Positions 1-10,012 of a DNA stretch of 64,000 nucleotides are shown here, one piece after another. How positions within the stretch are numbered: position 1 is the stretch's first letter; the number at the start of each line of letters is the position of its first letter. Location: NCBI GenBank assembly GCA_024760905.1, contig CM045750.1:16464419-16528418 (forward strand), given 5' to 3'. The translations under genes were made by a program, and so were the position numbers. The notes beneath the pieces are model-generated. The model saw only the letters and a program-made list of their open reading frames with translations, searched no databases and had not been told where the DNA came from. The stretch is from Plotosus lineatus. Taxonomy: Eukaryota > Chordata > Actinopteri > Siluriformes > Plotosidae.

Positions 1-948
1 TTTGATGTCTTTATCGGAGCCTCCAGTTATAACGCCTTTATTTACATTAAAGTGATTTGTCCATTGTATTGAAACCACAATAAATTGCTACCCCATCCAG
101 CAATCTTACTTCTGGTACTGTTCAACACCCACATCAAGCTTCAGCATTGAGTGTACCAAAACAAAGCAATGCTTACTGCTCTAGCTTTTGTATTTTTAAT
201 TGCCTTTTAAATAAACATTGAAAACTGGAGCTATTGATGACGGAATGACCTACGGTCTGCCACTCTGCTTCAGTGCAGCTTGTGGACAGAAGAAGTTTCG
301 TAAATGTACTCTTAGTATTGACAACCATGTCTAGTATATGAATATAATATAGTTGTAAATGCCTTGCCAGGACCTTCTGCCCCAGTCTCTAAAAAGGGCA
401 TTTTCATTAGTGAATATACAATGTGTTTTATCCTCCTTTATCAGTTAATTTTGACCGAATACAAAGGTTTCCTCGCAAATCTCCCAACTCACAGACTCAG
501 TACGTCTAATTAATTTGTTTTTTAATTAATTTATTTATTATCTTGTTTTGGCTCTGTATCCATTTACAATAACAAAAACAAGACAATTTGACCAGAGGAA
601 CACAAAGAGCAATACTGATTCATAGAAAGAACAAAAAATATGAAAATAAGTAGGAAAATAAGAAGACGCATATGATTTAAAGAGGAATAAAAAGATGATG
701 ATGCTTACTAATGTCATGGTGCCCAGTGCAGGGGTCTTTGCGACTCATTTACAGTAGAAAGCAAATGTTTTTAGAAAGACATTTTAGATGATTGCATTTT
801 TATCTCCAAGAGATAACACTCTGTTTATTTTTAATTTAAGGTAAATAAACAGGCCTCTTTAAAGTAGAAGGCAATCGAGGATCACTCCTTTCATTCATGA
901 TTTGATGACATAAAATCCTAAAGCATGGTGACGTGAAATTAGAATTCA
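1..948. other. AT-rich non-coding stretch
   Basis: I see no open frame of useful length, no RNA gene and no repeat family that recurs elsewhere in the window. There are several AT-rich runs (around 510-545). It is probably unique intergenic or intronic DNA. Confidence 0.5.
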
Positions 949-964
949 ATAGAAATATCTAGAC

Positions 965-1307
965 AGTGGTGGCCTGGTGATAAAGGTGCTGAATCACTAA
1001 TACTAAGGTACAGGGTTCAAGTCCCACTCTCCACCGGTTGTCACTGTCCCCCACCCAGTACAGCTAACTGGGTTATCAAAGGCCGGCCATGTCTCTGACT
1101 GTCTATGGTGAGGGGTTCATGTAAAAGAACCATTTCTGACTTTCGATAAGAGTAGCTGCATAGCCATCAGCGTGTTTCTGCCCTGTGATGGCCTGGCGAG
1201 CTGTTCAGGGTGTACTCTGCCCTCGCCCGGATGTCAGTTGCGATGGTCGTCAGCCTCCCCGCGACCCTAATTAGGATGAAGCGGTTACAGAAAATGAATG
1301 AATGATG
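965..1307 (+). mobile_element. tRNA-derived SINE, type B (GAATGAATGA tail)
   Basis: The head has a tRNA-like B box (ggttcaagtccc) shortly after gtggtggcctggtga. It is followed by a body shared with about ten other copies here, then a tail ending gcggttacagaaaatgaatg. The copy is flanked by a perfect 16-bp direct repeat, atagaaatatctagac, at 949-964 and 1308-1323. That fixes both ends and shows insertion by target-primed reverse transcription. Confidence 0.9.
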
Positions 1308-1476
1308 ATAGAAATATCTAGACTAATGACATCTAGACTAATGATGGGATGTTGTTAAATGTAAAATAATGTATATGCACGATAAATATTACATCAGCTG
1401 TATATCCTGTAGGCTCACATATAATACATAGAAAGCAAGACCATGAATATAACTAGTTTTTCTAGTAGCACAGTGA

Positions 1477-1823
1477 GAGAGATTTCCTTTCGGCTTTTTC
1501 CCTTTATAGGGGTCGCCACAACGAATCATCTGATTCGCACGTTTGATTTGGCAGAGGTTTTTACATCAGATGCCCTTCCTGACACAACCCTTTAGCAAGG
1601 GACAGAAACACGCTGATGGCTACGCAGCTACTCTTTACGAAAATCAGCAATGGTTCTCTTACATGAACCTCACACCATAGACAGTGAGAGACATGGCCCA
1701 CCTTTGATAACCCAGTTAGCTGAACTGGGGAGGACAGTGATAACCTTGTGGAGAGTGGGACTCGAACCCCCAACCTTAGGATCAGCGATCCAGCACCCTA
1801 TACCACTAGACCACCACTGCCCC
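1477..1823 (-). mobile_element. tRNA-derived SINE, type A (RTE-like tail)
   Basis: Read on the minus strand: tRNA-like head with gggttcgagtccc, shared body, then a 3' part holding an 'aagggcatc' block and a tail ending cgacccc...ccgaaaggaaa, which resembles the 3' end of the RTE LINE copies here. It is flanked by 15-bp direct repeats ctagtagcacagtga at 1462-1476 and 1824-1838. It lies 150 bp from a type B copy in the opposite orientation. Confidence 0.9.
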
Positions 1824-1838
1824 CTAGTAGCACAGTGA

Positions 1839-2270
1839 AAACAATTAAAGCTTAATAACTGCAACTAACAACATACACCAATCACTGAATGTCTGTAATG
1901 TGTAAAGTAGACTTCATATGACTTTATTGTTTAACTTAGTCATGTATGTTAATTACTTTAAATCTGACAGAAGTAAAATAAATGCATTAAGGAATGAAGA
2001 TCTGGGAGTTTATCAGAAAATTGCAATATTAGAGGACAGCATTTAATCTCAGTAGTGTTTCAGACCAGGGAGTGTTTACATTAATGTATTTTATTCCTGT
2101 TATAGCACAGAAACCCAATAATATTTAGAATGTAACATTTATTAAAATAGCAACGCTTTACATTCCTACTTAATTCATACTATATTTAATATAGAGGAAG
2201 ATCTGTAAAACAAGTTTGTTCATGTTGCCACTGAGAGCAAATCATCTCACTGCACCTGACCAAATTACAA
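1839..2270. other. No gene seen
   Basis: AT-rich sequence without a repeat match inside the window and without a convincing open frame. Confidence 0.45.
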
Positions 2271-2298
2271 CATGTCCACTCACTGTGATTTGTCTTTT

Positions 2299-2324
2299 TA
2301 TATATATATATATATATATATATT
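2299..2324. repeat. (TA)n microsatellite
   Basis: About 13 uninterrupted TA units directly upstream of a SINE-like unit. Confidence 0.95.
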
Positions 2325-2344
2325 CAATGTGTATAATACACTAG

Positions 2345-2640
2345 CGCAGCCAATAGAAGCAAGTTTTAAGAACAAAAGATTGCTGGTTCGAGTCTTAAAC
2401 TGGGTGGCAGGAGGAAGTTGTACCTTTTCTTCCTCCACTCTCACGGTTGAAGTGCCCTTGTGCAAGGCACCTAACCTCCACCTGCTCTCCGGTGTCACAC
2501 TGTGGCTGCCCACTTCTCCGACTGTGTGCTTGCTATTTATGTGTGTATGTGTGCCCACTTTATATGGGATAAATGCAGACGCCTACTTTCCCTTACAGGA
2601 TTAACACAGAAGACCAGTAACCAATAATGACCTGATGGTA
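2345..2640 (+). mobile_element. tRNA-like SINE, type G
   Basis: It carries tRNA-like ctggttcgagtc, then 'gtgcccttgtgcaaggcacc' and a terminal block with 'gggataaatgcagac'. The same block order appears at about 7970-8275. The type is common in teleost genomes (from general knowledge). No target duplication was identified. Confidence 0.65.
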
Positions 2641-2644
2641 CGGT

Positions 2645-2672
2645 GTATATATGTGTATGTGTGTATGTGTTA

Positions 2673-2718
<46 letters not shown>

Positions 2719-2790
2719 CATATATGTGTGTATATATGTATATATGTATATATATATATATGTATATATGTATATATGTATATATATACA
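2645..2790. repeat. (TA)n/(TG)n microsatellite block
   Basis: Compound TA and TATG repeat ending exactly where a MITE end begins (2787). Confidence 0.95.
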
Positions 2791-2890
2791 GAGATCCCTT
2801 GCCACTTTGCACTTCAATTCATGTGGCTTCAGTGCATCGCGGGTAAAAAAATATATATATATTCATTGAATTAAAAAAATAAGAACAATT
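2787..2890 (+). mobile_element. MITE-1 fragment (A end only)
   Basis: It begins tacagagatccctt and continues with 'cttcaattcatgtggcttc' and 'agtgcatcgcggg'. This is the start of the ten-copy MITE family described in the findings. Only about the first 100 bases are recognisable. Confidence 0.75.
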
Positions 2891-3500
2891 ATAGAAGATT
2901 CTTCTATAATCACCCGAAGAGAGAGGATGGTTTCACCACCCCTCGAAACAGATTTGTAGTGATAAATGGAGTTTCAATAGAAAGTCTTTGTCCTGTCCTT
3001 TTATTATTTTCATTATATAAATACACACACACATATATATATATATGAGTCTAGTGCTCTTGGTAATGCAATCAGTTGCTATAGACCCACTACCAGTTTA
3101 CATATAGTACAGTTTATATATGCAGTACACTCATTCCTTCAGTTTTATTTTAATTCATATTTTCTTTGAACTGAATTCAGAAAATTGAAAGATGAAAAAC
3201 CACATACTTCAAGCCCTTGTGTCCAGAAAGCCTCTTCAATGGCGGAATACTTAACATCTCCACCCCAAAGTGACTGTGACTGACTGAAATATTCTTTATA
3301 AACATCAACTGAATATCACCTTATAGAAAGTTTCCTCAATACACCCTATGATTTAAATGATAGAATCATAGTCAAAATCCTATTACTCAGTCCACCAGTC
3401 ATGTGCACCTTTAGAAACTGATCAGAAGACAAATGTAAACAGACTAAACGAAATGACTGGATGGTGAGATAAGAGCATGTGTACAGAGTATAGCTATAGA
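2891..3500. other. No gene seen
   Basis: No coding or repeat signal beyond a short (CA)n/(TA)n run near 3025-3046. Confidence 0.4.
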
Positions 3501-3506
3501 TATATG

Positions 3507-3875
3507 AGGTGGCATGCTGCCGTAGTAGCTGGCATGTCCGCCTTACACCAAAAAAATGTCCAAAGGTTTGAATCTGTGTCTTGGGCATTTCTCCACAGAG
3601 TTTGCAAATGCTCCCTTGTGCTTGTTCGGGTTTCCTCTATGTACTCCAGTTTCCTTTCACAGTACACAAGACATGCACATTAGGCTAACTGGCTGCTCCA
3701 GATTGGCCCTAGATGTCCATGTGAGTGTGAATGGTTGTAATGATCGTCTGGTGAGTTCTTCAGAGTGTACCATGCCTTTGTTCGGTGTTGGTTGAACTAG
3801 ACCTCAGCCTCCCTGTGACCCTAGTGTAGTGTAGGATTGAGCAGGTCAGCAAATGAGTAAGAAAAAGAATGATGT
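3507..3875 (+). mobile_element. HE-like SINE, type C
   Basis: Ordered landmarks: a tRNA-like head, 'ggtttcctctatgtactcc', a degenerate 'cacagtacacaagacatgc' block, 'aggctaactggctg', then the tail 'gtgtaccatgcc' ... 'cctcagcctccctgtgaccc' ending in a gagtaagaaa-type terminus. These landmarks define the most numerous repeat in the window and recall the DANA/HE1/Mermaid group of fish SINEs (inference from remembered consensus). Confidence 0.8.
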
Positions 3876-4621
3876 AATTCAGGCTTGGTGGATTTTATTA
3901 CAATTACCACCAATGTGTGCACTCTTTCCTGTAATTAGGGTTTTAGTTGTATTCAGAATGAACCAATCAGATTCAAGCTTATATTCAAATTGTAGCCAAT
4001 ACACAGTTGTTACCAGCTTAGTATAAAATCTTATGCTATAAAATGCGGCCTATCCTCATGACAAAATTGGGGAAGTACACCATTGACACACTACACTGCC
4101 ATCCATATAACAAATCCTCTCACGCACAGCCTGGCTTCAAAAAAGGACTTCTTTGTAAGAAGTGTGACGGTGACTCCTGTGTTATCATCCACACAGGCGA
4201 GCACACCTCTCTCTGGGCCCCATGGGGCTGACACAGATGTCCTTGTATATCTTCCCCACACAGGGCCGAGACAGTCCTCTTTGGTGTAAGAGGAGCTCAG
4301 GGTAATCAACTCTCACTGCCAACAGTGGACCATCAGGAATGAATGTTTTGGTCACTGATGCTGTAGGTACTTGCCCTCGAATGACCGACTTAACAAAAAC
4401 TTTCATTTAGATTAACTAACAGGCTGGTAATTATTAAAAGCAAATGCATTTATTAAGATTGTAACATTAAGGCTCAGGCTCAGGCTCAGTGTGAGGAAGG
4501 GTAAAGTGTATGAAGTTTCTGGAATCGGGATGTAATATCTCATTTTTTTCAACAGCACTAATCCTTAACATGAAATATTTGTAATTTGACATGTTTTGAT
4601 GTTATATAGAAATATATATAG

Positions 4622-4752
4622 CCCAAGATGGCATCGTGTTTAGCATGCCCACCTCTTAGCAAGAAGGTCCTGGGTTCAATTCCTGGGCTTGGGTGTCTGT
4701 AGAGTGTATATTTTCTCCCCATGCTTGAACGGGTCTCTTTTGGGTGCTCAGT
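4622..4752 (+). mobile_element. HE-like SINE, type C, head fragment
   Basis: It contains 'agcaagaaggtcctgggttc', 'aattcctgggcttgggtgtc' and 'ttctccccatg', the first third of type C. The 3' part is missing. Confidence 0.7.
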
Positions 4753-4807
4753 AAACAGAACAGATGAAAATGTTTACAGTTACATCATTTAGTTGATATC
4801 CTAATCC

Positions 4808-5186
4808 CAGAGATGACCATGCTGAGGTTCTCTTTGGGAGTAACGAGGATGGATAGGATCAGGAATGAGTACATCAGAGGGACAGCACATGTGAGATGTT
4901 TTGGAGACAAAGTCAGAGAGGCTAGATTGAGATGGTTTGGACATGTACAGAGGAAGGATAGTGAGTATATTGGTAGTAGGATGCTGAGGTTGGAACTACC
5001 AGGCAGAAGGCCTAGAGGAAGACCAAAGAGATGATTCATGGGTGTGGTGAAGGAGGACATGAAGGTAGTTGGTATAAGAGAAGAAGATGCAAAGGATAGG
5101 GTGAGATGGAGGCAGATGATTCGCTGTGGCGACCCCTGAAGGGAACATCCGAAAGGAAAAGAAGAAGAAGAAGAAGAAGAAGAAGC
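4808..5186 (+). pseudogene. RTE-type LINE, 5'-truncated 3' end
   Basis: It encodes the C-terminal end of a non-LTR retrotransposon polyprotein: MLRFSLGVTRMDRIRNEYIR, then LRWFGHVQRKD, RMLRLELPGRRPRG and, after a stop, VKEDMKVVG and CGDP. An in-frame TGA at about 5032 interrupts it between RPKR and FMGVV. The 3' end is 'gcgacccctgaaggg' followed by (GAA)n, the usual tail of this family. Direct repeats tgatatcctaatcc (4794-4807) and tgatatcataatcc (5187-5200), one mismatch, flank it. This is dead on arrival: only about 120 codons were inserted. Confidence 0.9.
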
Positions 5187-5299
5187 TGATATCATAATCC
5201 AAAATAATTTACATGTTTTTTTTTTAAATATTATTTTTCCTGAGTGGAAGGGCATTGCTTTTGGCCCTAATGTTGGCAAGTATGTTGACTCTTGTGTTC

Positions 5300-5397
5300 C
5301 ACGTGTACCAGGGCAGATGTGTCATTTTGGGGCTTGAACCCCTGACCTTTGGACCAGTAACCCGGAGCCTATGCCTCTCAGCCACAACTGCTCACCT
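5300..5397 (+). mobile_element. tRNA-like repeat, type D, end fragment
   Basis: It contains 'ggggcttgaacccctgacc', 'tttggaccagtaaccc' and an anticodon-arm-like end, matching the ends of the type D units at about 10190, 10855 and 14284. Confidence 0.55.
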
Positions 5398-5404
5398 CAA
5401 ACCT

Positions 5405-6262
5405 TGCTCTGCTTACATTGGTTTTCTCAGGGTACACTAGTTTCCTCCCACAGTCCAAAGATTTGCACAGTATGCTAACTATCTGTTCCAAATCGCCCCT
5501 GAATAGTTGTGTGTGTTGACCCTCTGATAGTCTGGTGTTACGTATGCCAAATGGATTCTATCGGACGAGCCCCCAATTTTATTACATATGGAATTTAGAA
5601 GTAAATTGCTCCGTGAAACCAGTAAAGCACGACAGACCACGACATAAACTATCTACATTTTAATAATATAAATAAAGTAAGGCAAAATAATACTTATAGC
5701 TTAAAGCTCAACCAAAATACAAATTAAACACAGGGTCCCATCGTCACCAAGCACCTGCAGCAAGGTAAATTTAGAAGCGGTGCGCACGCTGGAGGGGAAA
5801 GGCTTATAATCCCGCGTTAGACAGAAACAAATGATTAAAATCCTCGCGTTGGCTGTGGGTGAACATGGACGATAGACTTTGGCGATGAAGTCCATGATCC
5901 GCCTTGGATGAGATAATCTGCCGCGATGAGTTTCCTTAGATGATCTGCGTGTCGAAGAGACTGGGAGAGCCTCGAAGAGACTGGACGAGACACTGGAAGA
6001 GGCTGGAGCCAGTTGGCACCAGGTCCTTAATATAACCTTCCCAACGTTCTGGAAAGTTCCATTCTCAAAGTTTCTGAATCACCTGACCCGCCACCAGGGC
6101 ACATGTGCAACCAGGTCCATCTCGAAGTTTCCAGACCCCCTTACAGCTGAGTCATACCATGTGACACTAGTTACAGCCCACTATGAATCTAATTATGTCC
6201 ACCGTTTACACAGTCATATTTATATACATGCCCCGAACACTGCTGAGATGTTCAGGGTGTAG
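5405..6262 (+). mobile_element. HE-like SINE, type C, split by an LTR insertion
   Basis: The left part (5405-5535) has 'tagtttcctcccacagtcc' and runs to 'gatagtctgg'. The tail resumes at about 6244 with 'tgagatgttcagggtgta'. Removing 5536-6239 plus one 4-bp duplicate restores the expected 'tctggtgag.tgttcagg' order. So the LTR entered an existing SINE. Confidence 0.7.
5536..6239 (-). mobile_element. Probable solo LTR of a retrovirus-like element
   Basis: On the minus strand it starts TGTTCGGGGCATG and ends GGCATACGTAACA, giving TG...CA termini, over about 704 bp. Flanking 4-bp repeats are ctgg and ctgc (one mismatch). Near its minus-strand 3' end lies TGGGGGCTCGTCCG (about 5560-5573), identical to the first 14 bases of the tRNA-Pro primer-binding site of gammaretroviruses, just after an AATAAA-like run (gtaataaaat). 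It may instead be an LTR plus primer site joined to a deleted interior. There is no coding region. The open frame MDFIAK... inside it is not interpreted as a gene. Confidence 0.65.
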
Positions 6263-6281
6263 GTAAAGTCTGTTGGATTTT

Positions 6282-6565
6282 TACACCCAAGCCCAGTGGC
6301 TCATCAGGCGGGTGCTTATCCCCGGTTTCCGTAGCGTGAAGTGACTAGGAGTTCAACTCCTCCTAGATGGGTGGCTCGTCCATCGCAGGTTACCTTCCCA
6401 GTATATTTTTACTGGTACCCATTTCTATTGCTGGGTGAACAGAGGCACACTTGTGGTTGAGACCTTGCCCAGGGTTCTTAGCACAGTGGGGGTCTCAATG
6501 GGATTCGAACTCACAACCTCCCGATCATGAGTGCAGCACCCTAACCACTACACCACCGGCCCCAC
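6282..6565 (-). mobile_element. tRNA-like SINE, type F
   Basis: The minus-strand head has 'gggattcgaactcacaacc' read in the plus direction as the complement of the B box. The body has 'ccttcccagtatatttttac' and 'actcctcctagatggg'. The same unit occurs at about 52722-52992 and, more decayed and inverted, at 62435-62690. Confidence 0.75.
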
Positions 6566-6658
6566 ATAGTTCAGGGTGTACCCTGCCTTTTTCCCCCAGT
6601 GTTGACTGAGATAGGCTCCAGCCTCCTTGTTACCCTGGTAGGATTCAGCAGTTTGGAA

Positions 6659-6660
<2 letters not shown>

Positions 6661-6709
<49 letters not shown>
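6661..6709. repeat. (TG)n microsatellite
   Basis: About 24 TG units, immediately after a type B/C tail (aggctccagcctccttg...gattcagcagtttgg at about 6610-6656). Confidence 0.95.
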
Positions 6710-6712
<3 letters not shown>

Positions 6713-7730
6713 TATTATACCTTTTGGTGCAATGCTTCCTGTGCATAGTGATTTTTTTACAATTCTTCCCAGCCATAAATTTCTCCATCGCAACAGTTGG
6801 TCCAGTCACTTTGTCTCCTAATTAAATCAATCGGATTCATCACATGGCTAACATGTGCAGCAAATTTGTCCCTCTAATAGAACTGTCTCTAAAGAGTTAG
6901 CAGTGCCTGCCACCTTGCCACTCTGTTTCTCACACCTCTTTGCAATCAATTATGCAGTAGAGGAAGCATTTCAGAAGAGAGGGTGAATGGGATCAGCTTT
7001 ATTACATGTCTGCCCAATCACCACAGATCCCACTCATGCGTTGCACTGATGTATTTTAGACAGCTGCTGAGGCGATGTTGCCGAGGATGTTAGTGCTCCT
7101 GAAACAAAAATTAAAACTAAAAAAGTAAGGTTGCCATGACTATGAAAGAACTGAGGCAGCGTGTCATATAAGGAGTTCTAGTTTTGATCCCAACATGCTT
7201 GTTTTCCTGTGTTGGAACCAATACAACCAATACAACTGGCCAATCTGAGAGATAGTGGAATATCGTTTGCGGTCCCAGTAATAAATAATATGTATTACAG
7301 TTATATATATTTCATAAATCACATTTAGTTACTAAATAATAGCATAGATACAGTACAAGCTAATAAAATTGTAATAAACTAGTAATAATAATAATAACAA
7401 TAACAATAATAAAACACATAATGTAAATATTTAGGAACTGCCCTGAGGTGGAACTCCTGATAGATATCTCAGTGATGGGTGTTCAAGGCTCGTGCTATAA
7501 GAGTAGTGTGGCTTTTTAAAGGAGGAAATAAATAAATAAGTCTCTGATGTGTTTCCTGAATGCTGTCTGCAGTGAAAAAAACTTAAAGGTTAACACAGAC
7601 ATTGAAACTTTTGGACACTACTCCACGGCACCTTTGTGAGCTGCTGCCTTTTATTAAACTTAATTCGAGCCTTTGAATCGATTTCTTTCACTCCATTGTA
7701 ACTTAAATTCAGTTTATCAAGACATTTATT
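6710..7730. other. No gene seen
   Basis: About 1 kb without recognisable coding or repeat family apart from an (AAT)/(AAC) run at 7381-7410. Confidence 0.45.
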
Positions 7731-7965
7731 TATGTACTCACTCTCATTTCCCTAACGGCTTGATTCTATTAAGGTTGCAGGGAGGCTGGAGCCTATCTCG
7801 GCAGACACTGGGTAGCCATTCATACCTAAACTCACACCTAGGGGCAATTTAGAGAATCCAATTTGCCTGATGTGCACGTCTTTAGACATGGAAGGAATAG
7901 TAGGAAGAAAGCAGAGTACCCAGAGGAAATCCACACAAATATGGTGAGAACATGAGAGCAAACTG
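7730..7965 (-). mobile_element. HE-like SINE, type C, partial
   Basis: Minus-strand unit: 'gcagggaggctggagcctat', 'cacctaggggcaatttag', 'cctgatgtgcacgtcttt' and 'cccagaggaaatccacaca' in that order, the complement of the type C body and tail. Confidence 0.75.
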
Positions 7966-7969
7966 ATAT

Positions 7970-8275
7970 GAGCGTAATGGTTAGAGAAGTGGCTTTGAGA
8001 CCGATGGGTCACTGGTTCAATTCCTGAGGTAGCAGGAAAGTGGTGGTGGTGGTGGTGGTGGTGGTGGTGGGGGGGAGCTGCACCTTCTCCTGCTCCACAT
8101 TCATGGCTCAAGGGCCCCTGAGTAATGCACCCAACCCCCAATTGCTTTCCAGGTGCCCCCAATGTGTATGGGAGTCCAATTCTCCCAGTATGTGTGTGTG
8201 CTCAGTTAGGATGGGTTAAATGCAGGGACAATAATTTCTCTTGCGGGATTAATACAAAATAGCCCCAAAAAATGC
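7970..8275 (+). mobile_element. tRNA-like SINE, type G with (GGT)n
   Basis: The head has ctggttcaattcc, then a (GGT)n run at 8039-8070, 'ccaattgctttccaggtg' and 'gatgggttaaatgcaggga'. It matches the block order of the unit at 2345-2640. The trinucleotide run has grown inside the unit. Confidence 0.7.
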
Positions 8276-8341
8276 TTTTCAGGCATTTTTTCCAATAGTG
8301 CATGATGCCATGGTTAGTAACCATCGGTTAACATGCTACAG

Positions 8342-8402
<61 letters not shown>

Positions 8403-8408
8403 GCGCGC

Positions 8409-8495
<87 letters not shown>

Positions 8496-8504
8496 TGTGT
8501 GTGT

Positions 8505-8574
<70 letters not shown>
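8342..8574. repeat. (TA)n(TG)n microsatellite
   Basis: About 230 bases of TA followed by long TG with a few CG, TATG and TC interruptions. It ends abutting MITE-1 copy 8575. Alternating purine-pyrimidine DNA of this length can adopt Z-form in vitro (general knowledge). Confidence 0.97.
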
Positions 8575-8575
<1 letters not shown>

Positions 8576-9443
8576 GGGTATCCCTTGCTACTTTGTGCTT
8601 AAATTCATGCAGCTTCAGTGCATCATGGTTTTTTTTTTTTATATAATATTCATGGAATTAAAATGGGGGAATGGGGGCAGTGGTGGTCTCGTGGTATAGG
8701 GCGCTGGATCGCTGATCCGAAGCTTGGGGGTTCGAGTCCCACTCTCCACAAGGTTGTCACTGTCCCTCCCAGTGCAGCTAACTGGGTTATCAAAGGCGGG
8801 CCATGTCTCTCACTGTCTATGGTGAGAGGCATGTAAAAGAACCATTGCTGACTTTCGTAAAGAGTAGCTGCAAAGTTGTCAGCGTGTTTCTGTCCCTTGC
8901 TAAAAAGGGTTGTGACAGGAAGGGCATCCGACGTAAAAACCTCTGACAAATCAAACGTGCGAATCAGATGATTTGCTGTGGCGACTCCCAAGTAAAAGGG
9001 AAAAAGCCGAAAGGAAGACAGACAGACAGACGTGGAATTAAAAAATAAGGAAATTCAAGAAGAATATAGAAAAAAAGTTAAGGAAAATTCTGCAAAACAA
9101 CGCCAATTATGCAAAACCCCCCAAACAAACAAAAACTAAAAGCAACCCAAAACCCCCCATGAAAACTACTGTACATACATTTTTATGTGAGGTGTGCATC
9201 TTAGTGTGTGCATGTGCATGTCTGTATGTGTGTGTATTTATATTTTATTTACATCTTTTGCATTATTTTTGAATGTTTAATTGTTATTATACAAATTTAT
9301 ATTGTCAAATATGTATTTATTGATATTATATACACAAACACATGTACGTATATGTCAGTTGTGGGGGGTGATCCTATTTAGCGGAATCTGTCAGTCACGG
9401 GGGGATCTCGGTCCCAATTAACCGCGGAAAGTGAGGGTTCCGT
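8575..9443 (+). mobile_element. MITE-1, split by a SINE
   Basis: The A end (tatcccttgctac, 'agcttcagtgcatcatgg') and the remainder, 'aaggaaattcaagaagaat' to 'gatctcggtcccaattaacc' and 'gcggaaagtgaggg', are separated by a type A SINE at 8664-9032. The B end is followed at once by (TG)n. Confidence 0.85.
8664..9032 (+). mobile_element. tRNA-derived SINE, type A, nested in MITE-1
   Basis: Full-length unit: gtggtctcgtggtatagg head, gggttcgagtcccac B box, shared body, 'aggaagggcatccgacg' block and the RTE-like tail ending gccgaaaggaaga. Direct repeats tggaattaaaa lie at 8653-8663 and 9033-9043. It shows that the MITE is older than this SINE. Confidence 0.9.
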
Positions 9444-9465
9444 GTGTGTGTGTGTGTGCATGTGT

Positions 9466-9528
<63 letters not shown>
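9441..9528. repeat. (TG)n(TA)n microsatellite
   Basis: Short TG tract then about 29 TA units, between a MITE end and a LINE tail scrap. Confidence 0.95.
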
Positions 9529-9530
<2 letters not shown>

Positions 9531-9533
9531 GGC

Positions 9534-9597
9534 AGAGGCAGATGATTCTGTGTGGCGACCCCTGAAGGGAACGGCCGAAAGGAAAATAATAATAATA
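9534..9597 (+). mobile_element. RTE LINE 3'-tail scrap
   Basis: It has 'gcagaggcagatgattc', 'gcgacccctgaagggaacg' and (AAT)n. This is the last roughly 50 bases of the RTE LINE with its tail; no coding left. Confidence 0.75.
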
Positions 9598-9599
9598 TA

Positions 9600-10012
9600 T
9601 CTTCGATATATAATTACATTCATAAAGTGCTACATTATAATGAAGAATCCAACAATTTGCAAAACAAATATGTGATACAAATGCTCATGAGAAATCTTGA
9701 TATTCTTTAAAAAAATCAGATGTTTACTTCGAAAAGGATGCTGTTGCTTATTACTTTAACACATGCTGCTTAATGCCTCACTTAGCAAATTGAAAATTAT
9801 TTTCTCTGCACCTTCAATTTAATTTTCAAAGACAAAAACCTGCACGATTAATCTGAGTAAAGCTTCATCCATCCAGATTTAATGGTCCTGGAGAATAATT
9901 TTGTGTCAGTAATAAAACTTTCCGCATCTTGCTCTGCCAGTTAATACAATAAGATTGTTGTTTTTATATAAGCTCTGCATAGAAATATGTGTTGAACACA
10001 GAAAACAGAAAC
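9600..10012. other. No gene seen
   Basis: AT-rich sequence without coding or repeat match. Confidence 0.4.

Noticed and set aside
1650..1838. Short frames repeated at 1650, 8650, 35722, 59947 and similar places, looking like a conserved peptide family
   Set aside because: They are the same type A SINE translated on either strand.
5701..5895. 64-codon frame MDFIAK... as a small secreted protein
   Set aside because: It lies wholly inside the apparent LTR and shows no domain. LTRs of this kind are non-coding.
8298..8699. 133-codon Cys-Val-rich frame that could suggest a cysteine-rich peptide
   Set aside because: It is a (TG)n translation; the same occurs in all frames of the tract.
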